A stretch of DNA of 64,000 nucleotides from RYN-230 sp036497945 (lineage in GTDB: Bacteria; Actinomycetota; Actinomycetes; Streptosporangiales; Streptosporangiaceae): the NCBI GenBank assembly GCA_036497945.1, contig DASXIN010000116.1, forward strand, positions 4,445 through 68,444, given 5' to 3'. The position numbers were made by a program, and so were the translations under genes. Each line of letters starts with the position of its first letter. The first letter of the stretch is position 1. Below the pieces are notes generated by a model. That model was not told where the DNA came from and searched no databases. It saw nothing but the letters and a program-made list of their open reading frames with translations. Shown here one piece after another: positions 59,886 to 64,000 of this stretch.

Positions 59886-60275
59886 GTGTTCCTCGGACTT
59901 CGCACCATCGTGTACCCCGCCCCTGACCTGGCCGCGAGCAAGGCCTGGTGGACGGAGGCGCTCGGCATCGAGCCATACTTCGACCAGCCGTTCTACGTCG
60001 GGTTCAACCCCGGCGGCTACGAGCTTGGCCTCAACCCGGCCGGTGACCCGGCGGCCGGGCCGAACACTTACTGGGGGGTGCGGGACATCGCGGCCGCCGC
60101 GGAGCGCCTGATCGGGCTGGGCGCGGTCGCCGTGGCCGCCGTCGAAGAGGTCGGCGACGGCATCAAGCTCGGCACGTTCCGCAGCCCGGGCGGCGACCTC
60201 ATCGGGCTGATCGAGAACCCGGTGTTCAAGCTGCAGCCCGCTCCCACCCCAGAAAGCGACGGCCCCGGCCGCTGA
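59886..60275 (+). CDS. VOC-superfamily (glyoxalase-like) protein
   Basis: A 129-residue VOC protein. RTIVYPAPDLAASKAWWTEA is the first module, and KLGTFRSPGGDLIGLIENPV the last. YWGVRDIAAAAERLIGLGAV lies between. GTG 59886 is preceded by ggaagga. It is the third VOC protein in the window and unrelated in operon to the others. Confidence 0.85.
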   Translation: MFLGLRTIVYPAPDLAASKAWWTEALGIEPYFDQPFYVGFNPGGYELGLNPAGDPAAGPNTYWGVRDIAAAAERLIGLGAVAVAAVEEVGDGIKLGTFRSPGGDLIGLIENPVFKLQPAPTPESDGPGR

Positions 60276-60299
60276 CCCGGTGCTTGGGTACTGGCCCGG

Positions 60300-60704
60300 T
60301 CAGACGCGATTCTGCCGACCCGGCTGGCCAGCTTCGTCAACGAGCTGCTTGGCCCGCTGAAAGGTCACCCCGAGCGCCCGCCCAATATCGCGCAGCGAAA
60401 GCCCGAGGTTATGCAGCCGCTGCGCTGCGTCCCGGGACAGCCGGGCTGCTTCGGCTTGGCTCTGCTTCGCCTGCTCGCGGAGCGCGATCGACTGATCGAG
60501 TTCGAGCTGGACATCCTCCGGAAGCATGATCTTCATATCCACATCGAACGAGTTCTGTGGGACGTCGGCCATGATGGCGATCAGGTCCCTGGCCATGGCT
60601 TCGGCCTCGCTCAGATTGCGGGCCTGAGTGGTCCGGTCGATGTCAGGAACGCGGACCCGCCAGAAGCGGCCGTCACGCTCGAGTTCGGCGCGATAGGTCT
60701 TCAT
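60300..60704 (-). CDS. hicB: HicB-family antitoxin
   Basis: A 134-residue antitoxin. The N-terminal partial RNase H-like fold holds YRAELERDGRFWRVRVPDID, the middle is helical and Gln/Ala-rich, and the C-terminus has a helix-turn-helix LHNLGLSLRDIGRALGVTFQ for DNA binding. It neutralises HicA and represses the operon. ATG 60704 overlaps the hicA stop by 4 bp (ATGA), which favours it over a GTG at 60713. The dyad at 60925-60966 is its probable operator. Confidence 0.85.
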   Translation of the reverse strand: MKTYRAELERDGRFWRVRVPDIDRTTQARNLSEAEAMARDLIAIMADVPQNSFDVDMKIMLPEDVQLELDQSIALREQAKQSQAEAARLSRDAAQRLHNLGLSLRDIGRALGVTFQRAKQLVDEAGQPGRQNRV

Positions 60705-60916
60705 GTCCGCCACCAGCCCTTCCCTAACTCACCCTGGCACTCATGAAAGATGTCTTCAGTTGCGCGCTCGCCGATCTCCGTGTGCCGTGGTATGGCGATC
60801 TTCGTGGAACCGAGCAGGAACAGTTCATGCCGAGCACCAACACCAGTGGATCTGAACGCTATGCCTTGCCGCTGCGCTGCATGTCTGATCTTTCGGATCA
60901 GCGCGGCTCGTCTCAT
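60701..60916 (-). CDS. hicA: HicA-family mRNA interferase toxin
   Basis: A 71-residue toxin with the small double-stranded-RNA-binding fold. RRAALIRKIRHAAQRQGIAF and ARHELFLLGSTKIAIPRHTE supply the helix and sheet, and His in PRHTEIG is in the position of the catalytic His. HicA cleaves mRNA when freed from HicB. The gene precedes hicB in a two-gene operon with translational coupling. A -10-like TAGACT lies six bases before the ATG, so the message may be leaderless. Confidence 0.82.
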   Translation of the reverse strand: MRRAALIRKIRHAAQRQGIAFRSTGVGARHELFLLGSTKIAIPRHTEIGERATEDIFHECQGELGKGWWRT

Positions 60917-60924
60917 GAGTCTAG

Positions 60925-60966
60925 TCTAGTCCGAGATTGACACCCAGCAGTCAACCCCGGACTAGA
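60925..60966. promoter_or_regulatory. Nested dyad, probable HicB operator
   Basis: Two inverted repeats share one centre (60945.5). The outer arms are TCTAGTCC (60925-60932) and GGACTAGA (60959-60966); the inner arms are TTGAC (60937-60941) and GTCAA (60950-60954). On the minus strand TTGACT (60954-60949) could be a -35 box and TAGACT (60928-60923) the -10. The site is 9 bp from the hicA start. Confidence 0.75.
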
Positions 60967-61057
60967 AATTGGTCGTTGAACCGGCCGAGACCCGGTGGAC
61001 GCGAGGCAACCGCGCTTCGGCCTGGCCGGTATCCCGCGCTCGCCGCGCTAAGCCGGC

Positions 61058-61945
61058 TCAGCTGGCGCCGGCCGCCAGGAAGGCGCGCGTGATCACCTGG
61101 TAGCCCGCCTGGTTGGCGTGCTGGTTGGGGCCGCGCGGGGCGGCCGCGCACGCCCAGGTCCACTGGCAGATCGCGGCCACATTGCGGGGCAGCGAGCCGA
61201 ACCTCGGCACGGTCACGTCGGAGCCGAAGTCCGACGAATTGAACGCGCTGAACACGTTGGCCACCGGCACGTGGTGCGCCTGGTACACCCGGCCCAGCAC
61301 CGAGTTGTAGCCGTCCGCGGCCAGCTCGCTGGCCCGGGCGATCATCTCGCCGACCCAGCCGTCCCGCCACTCGGCCAGCGTGGGCAGGTAGTAATTCATC
61401 GCTACCAGCTTGGTGCCCGGGCTGGCCTGGCGCAGCCGGGTCAGGATCGTGTTGAGATTCTGGCCTGCCTCCGGGACGAAGCTGGCCACGCAGCTGGCCA
61501 GCTTGGCCAGCGACGGCTTGATCACGCACGAGTAGGGGTCGTTGGCCCCGATGTCCAGGGTGATCAGCGAAACCTGGCCGCGGTGCGCGCGCAGGAAGCC
61601 GACCGCCGCGGCCAGCTGCGAGCCGCCCTGGTAGCGGCAGCTGCCGCCGCGGATCATGGAGCCGGTGGTTTCCCCGGTGCAGCCCAGCTTGACCAGGTGC
61701 AGACCGGGTTGGCTGCGGTGCAGGATCGCGTAGAGCTGGTTGGCGTAGCCGTCCTGGGTCGGCAGGCTGACCCCCGTGGCGTCCGGCTGCACGCCCTGCG
61801 CCAGCGAGTCGCCCAGGGCCAGGTAGTACGTGGCCGACGGGGCCCGGTGCTCGGCGCCGGACAGCCGCACGGTGGACGCGGTGCAGCCGGTGACCGCCGC
61901 GGCGAGCAGGCCGGCCAACGCGAGAACAGGGAGCAGGGGACGCAT
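61058..61945 (-). CDS. SGNH/GDSL-family lipoprotein esterase
   Basis: A 295-residue exported hydrolase. The signal sequence ends in a lipobox (AAAVTGC), so it should be a lipoprotein. YLALGDSLAQG has the nucleophile Ser, SLITLDIGANDPYS the GxND block, and NQHANQAGYQVITR the catalytic His block. It probably acts on lipids or carbohydrate esters at the cell surface. ATG 61945 is directly followed upstream by a half copy of the dispersed palindrome. Confidence 0.9.
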   Translation of the reverse strand: MRPLLPVLALAGLLAAAVTGCTASTVRLSGAEHRAPSATYYLALGDSLAQGVQPDATGVSLPTQDGYANQLYAILHRSQPGLHLVKLGCTGETTGSMIRGGSCRYQGGSQLAAAVGFLRAHRGQVSLITLDIGANDPYSCVIKPSLAKLASCVASFVPEAGQNLNTILTRLRQASPGTKLVAMNYYLPTLAEWRDGWVGEMIARASELAADGYNSVLGRVYQAHHVPVANVFSAFNSSDFGSDVTVPRFGSLPRNVAAICQWTWACAAAPRGPNQHANQAGYQVITRAFLAAGAS

Positions 61946-61964
61946 CGCGGTGAGTTATGCCCCG
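61946..61964. repeat. Half copy of the 46-bp palindrome
   Basis: CGCGGTGAGTTATGCCCCG (61946-61964) matches the arm of the palindrome at 35326 apart from one base. It directly adjoins the start codon of the GDSL lipoprotein gene. No matching second arm follows. Confidence 0.7.
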
Positions 61965-61995
61965 TCGCACCCCGCCGTGAACCGGGTCACGCAAG

Positions 61996-62020
61996 AGCGC
62001 GGTGAGTTGTGCCCCGCCCG
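61996..62020. repeat. Left half of the palindrome split by IS1182
   Basis: AGCGCGGTGAGTTGTGCCCC and the bases GCCCG (61996-62020) form the left arm of the 46-bp palindrome and end in the 4-bp duplication CCCG at 62017-62020. Confidence 0.85.
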
Positions 62021-63849
62021 CGACTCTGTTGGCTTATTGGGCCGGCGCGCCGCCGGGGTTCTCGGCGGTGGGCCGGGGTGTGGTTGATGATCGTCTGCGC
62101 GGTCGCTGTGTTCTGTCTTCATTGTTCCCGTCCGGGCCGCAGAATCGGGTTGTCATGTCGATGCAGCCGAAGCCGTGGCCGGAGGTGCCGGCCGCTACCG
62201 CGCGGGTGGCGGAGAAGGCGTTCCGGAAGGGCAGCCTGGCGATCCGGGCCCGCGATGAGCTGGGCGCCTGGTGCTCGGATGCGGATTTCGCGGATGCCTA
62301 CGGGGTGAAGGGTGCGCCGGGGATCTCCCCGGCGCAGCTGGCCATGGTCACGGTGTTGCAGTTCACTGAGAACCTGACCGGCCGGCAGGCCGCGGATGCG
62401 GTGCGGGGGCGGCTGGACTGGAAGTACTGCCTGGGCTTGGCGTTAGATGACGGGGGCTTCGATTTCAGTGTGCTGAGCGAGTTCCGGGACCGGCTGGCGG
62501 CCGCTGGGGCGGAACGGGTGATCTTCGACCTGCTGCTGGCCCGGCTCAGGGAGCGGGGCCTGGTGAAGGCGGGCGGCACGGCGCGGACCGATTCGGCACA
62601 TGTGCTGGCGCGGATCCGCAGCCTGAACCGGCTGGAGCTGGCTGGGGAAACGGTGCGGGCGGCGCTGGAGGCCCTGGCCGCCGCCGCGCCGGGCTGGCTC
62701 GCCACTGTGATCGGCGCGTCGTGGCAGGAGGTTTACGGGCAGCGGATCGACAGCTGGCGGCTGCCGGCCAGCGACGCCAAACGCGCCGGGCTGGCCGCCC
62801 AGTATGGCCGCGACGGCTACCACCTGCTGGAGGCGGCCTGGGCGCCGGGCGCGCCGGGCTGGCTGCGGGAGCTGCCTGCGGTGCAGGCGCTGCGCCAGAT
62901 CTGGGTGCAGCAATACACCCGCGACGGTCAAGGGCGGGTGATACGGCGGGAGGCAGGCCCGGACGGGCCGGGCCTCCCGCCAGGCAGATCCCGGATCGTC
63001 TCCCCTTACGACACTGATGCCCGGTATTCGCTCAAGCGCGGCCAGGGCTGGGACGGGTACAAGATCCACCTCAGCGAGACCTGCGCCGGGCCGCCAGGGA
63101 GCGTGAACCTGATCACGAACGTGGCCACCACCGCGGCGCCCGTGCCGGACGTGGTGATGACCGGGCCGGTCCATGACATGCTCACCACCGCCGGGCTGGC
63201 GCCTGGCGAGCACGCCGCCGACGCCGGGTATATCTCCGCCCAGCTGCTGCTGGACGCAGCGGCCCGGGGCATCACCCTGACCGGCCCGCTGCCTCCCGAT
63301 GCCTCCCCGCAAGCCCGCAACGGCGGCTACACCACCAGCACGTTCACCATCGACTGGGACCACGAGCGGGTCACCTGCCCCCAGGGCACCTTAAGCACCC
63401 GCTGGAACCCAGGCCAGCAGCATGGCACCGAGGTGATCGTGGTCCAGTTCCCCGCGGCCGCGTGCCGGGCCTGCCCAGCCCATGACCTGTGCACCAGCTC
63501 AGCCCGGCGCGGCCGGCAGCTGGCCCTGCGGCCCCGCGAGATCCACGAGGCCACCGCGGCCGCCCGCGCCGAACAAGCCACCAGGCAGTGGAAAACCCGC
63601 TACGCCATCCGCGCCGGCGTCGAGGGGACCATCCGCCAGGCCACCCACGTCACCGGCATCCGCACCGCCCGCTACCGCGGCCTGCCCAAGACCACCCTCG
63701 AACACGCCACCGCAGCTGCCGCGATCAACCTGACCCGGCTGGACGCCTGGTGGACCAGCGACCCACTCGGCCCAGCACCGCCCCGGGCCACTCACCTCCA
63801 GCGGCTCAACCTCACCACCGCCGCCTGACCCAATAAGCCAACAGAGTCA
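62021..63849. mobile_element. IS1182-family insertion sequence, intact, 1829 bp
   Basis: Inside a split palindrome lies an element with 20 identical bases in its terminal repeats (GACTCTGTTGGCTTATTGGG from 62022 and its reverse complement ending at 63848, with one extra unmatched base outside each). It is flanked by a CCCG duplication (62017-62020 and 63850-63853). One intact transposase gene fills it. A 4-bp duplication fits known IS1182 behaviour. Confidence 0.9.
62155..63828 (+). CDS. IS1182-family transposase
   Basis: A 557-residue DDE transposase of the IS1182 group. The N-terminal DUF772-like domain holds GISPAQLAMVTVLQFTENLT, the DDE core follows with VKAGGTARTDSAHVLARIRS and HLSETCAGPPG, and the Cys-rich CPQGTLS and CRACPAHDLC segments are typical. 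ATG 62155 matches family N-termini; the longer frame begins in the terminal repeat. The reading frame is complete. Confidence 0.93.
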   Translation: MSMQPKPWPEVPAATARVAEKAFRKGSLAIRARDELGAWCSDADFADAYGVKGAPGISPAQLAMVTVLQFTENLTGRQAADAVRGRLDWKYCLGLALDDGGFDFSVLSEFRDRLAAAGAERVIFDLLLARLRERGLVKAGGTARTDSAHVLARIRSLNRLELAGETVRAALEALAAAAPGWLATVIGASWQEVYGQRIDSWRLPASDAKRAGLAAQYGRDGYHLLEAAWAPGAPGWLRELPAVQALRQIWVQQYTRDGQGRVIRREAGPDGPGLPPGRSRIVSPYDTDARYSLKRGQGWDGYKIHLSETCAGPPGSVNLITNVATTAAPVPDVVMTGPVHDMLTTAGLAPGEHAADAGYISAQLLLDAAARGITLTGPLPPDASPQARNGGYTTSTFTIDWDHERVTCPQGTLSTRWNPGQQHGTEVIVVQFPAAACRACPAHDLCTSSARRGRQLALRPREIHEATAAARAEQATRQWKTRYAIRAGVEGTIRQATHVTGIRTARYRGLPKTTLEHATAAAAINLTRLDAWWTSDPLGPAPPRATHLQRLNLTTAA

Positions 63850-63874
63850 CCCGCGGGGCACAACTCACCGCGCT
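63850..63874. repeat. Right half of the palindrome split by IS1182
   Basis: Starts with the duplicated CCCG (63850-63853) and continues as GCGGGGCACAACTCACCGCG to AGCGCT-like end at 63874. Joining it with the left half after removal of one CCCG gives a perfect 22+2+22 palindrome. Confidence 0.85.
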
Positions 63875-63886
63875 AACGGCAGAGCG

Positions 63887-64000
63887 CTAGACGGAGAGGG
63901 ACTCGCGGTGGTGCGGGGCGGTCCAGTCGAGGATGGGGCCGGCCGGGACGATGCGCAGCGGGTTCAGCTGGGGGTGGGTGCGGAAGTAGTGGTTCTTGAT
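63887..64000 (-). CDS. Glutathione S-transferase family protein, C-terminal fragment
   Basis: Only the last 37 codons are in the window. They read HYFRTHPQLNPLRIVPAGPI followed by LDWTAPHHRESLSV, a close match to the C-terminal end of glutathionyl-hydroquinone-reductase-like (YqjG/ECM4-type) GSTs. Actinomycetes use such proteins with mycothiol. The rest of the gene extends beyond 64000. Confidence 0.75.
   Translation of the reverse strand: MKNHYFRTHPQLNPLRIVPAGPILDWTAPHHRESLSV

Noticed and set aside
61996..63874. The palindrome arms as part of the IS1182 terminal repeats
   Set aside because: The same palindrome exists without the IS at 35326, and a CCCG duplication lies between the arms and the real terminal repeats, so the arms belong to the target.

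Overview
The window is very GC-rich, uses many GTG starts, packs genes in short overlapping operons, and carries gene types common in aerobic soil actinomycetes: an F420/LLM-type oxidoreductase, DHA2 efflux pumps, many SDRs, several ECF sigma factors with SnoaL-like tails, an ECF42/DGPF pair and TetR/MarR switches. It fits a soil-dwelling member of the Actinomycetota with a large catabolic genome. I cannot name the genus. No rRNA, tRNA, CRISPR array or replication origin was seen.

Layout. 1-13016 is a redox, efflux and regulation stretch: SDRs, two quinone-oxidoreductase-like MDRs, two DHA2 drug pumps, a MarR switch with a 27-bp palindromic operator, an LLM flavin oxidoreductase, a DHFR-like protein and a DGPF/ECF42 pair. 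13059-17752 is an aerobic benzoyl-CoA (box) operon, boxC-boxB-bclA, lacking boxA. An intact ISL3-family element (17935-19754, 8-bp target duplication) lies between it and a PaaX-like repressor gene. 20805-22831 holds a BrkB-like membrane protein and a SigG-like sigma factor.

22939-33498 is a sugar-acid and polyol island. A threonate-dehydrogenase-like gene and a four-carbon acid sugar kinase overlap, with an erythronate-dehydrogenase-like gene divergent. A tightly coupled iolC-B-D-E-G operon with an extra Gfo/Idh gene faces them. The kinase carries a six-copy in-frame 15-bp repeat and has no normal start codon.

33656-45260 holds a ClC channel, a three-gene ATP-grasp plus unknown-protein operon, and small metabolic and membrane genes. 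45257-53858 holds two TetR genes with clear operators, three alpha/beta hydrolases, an FAD monooxygenase and a GH76 enzyme. 54026-58680 has an ATP-grasp ligase beside a NylB-like serine hydrolase, a nitronate monooxygenase and an unknown gene. 58803-64000 has VOC proteins, a DUF1707/LiaF-like gene broken by one in-frame TAG, a HicAB toxin-antitoxin pair, a GDSL lipoprotein, an intact IS1182-family element and the end of a GST-like gene.

The most striking structure is a dispersed 46-bp palindrome (intact at 35326-35371). A second copy has been split exactly at its centre by the IS1182 element, with a 4-bp duplication. Removing the element and one duplicate restores a perfect 22+2+22 hairpin. 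The best candidates for undescribed biology are this palindrome/IS relationship, the ATP-grasp operon with two unknown partners, and the ATP-grasp/NylB-like pair.
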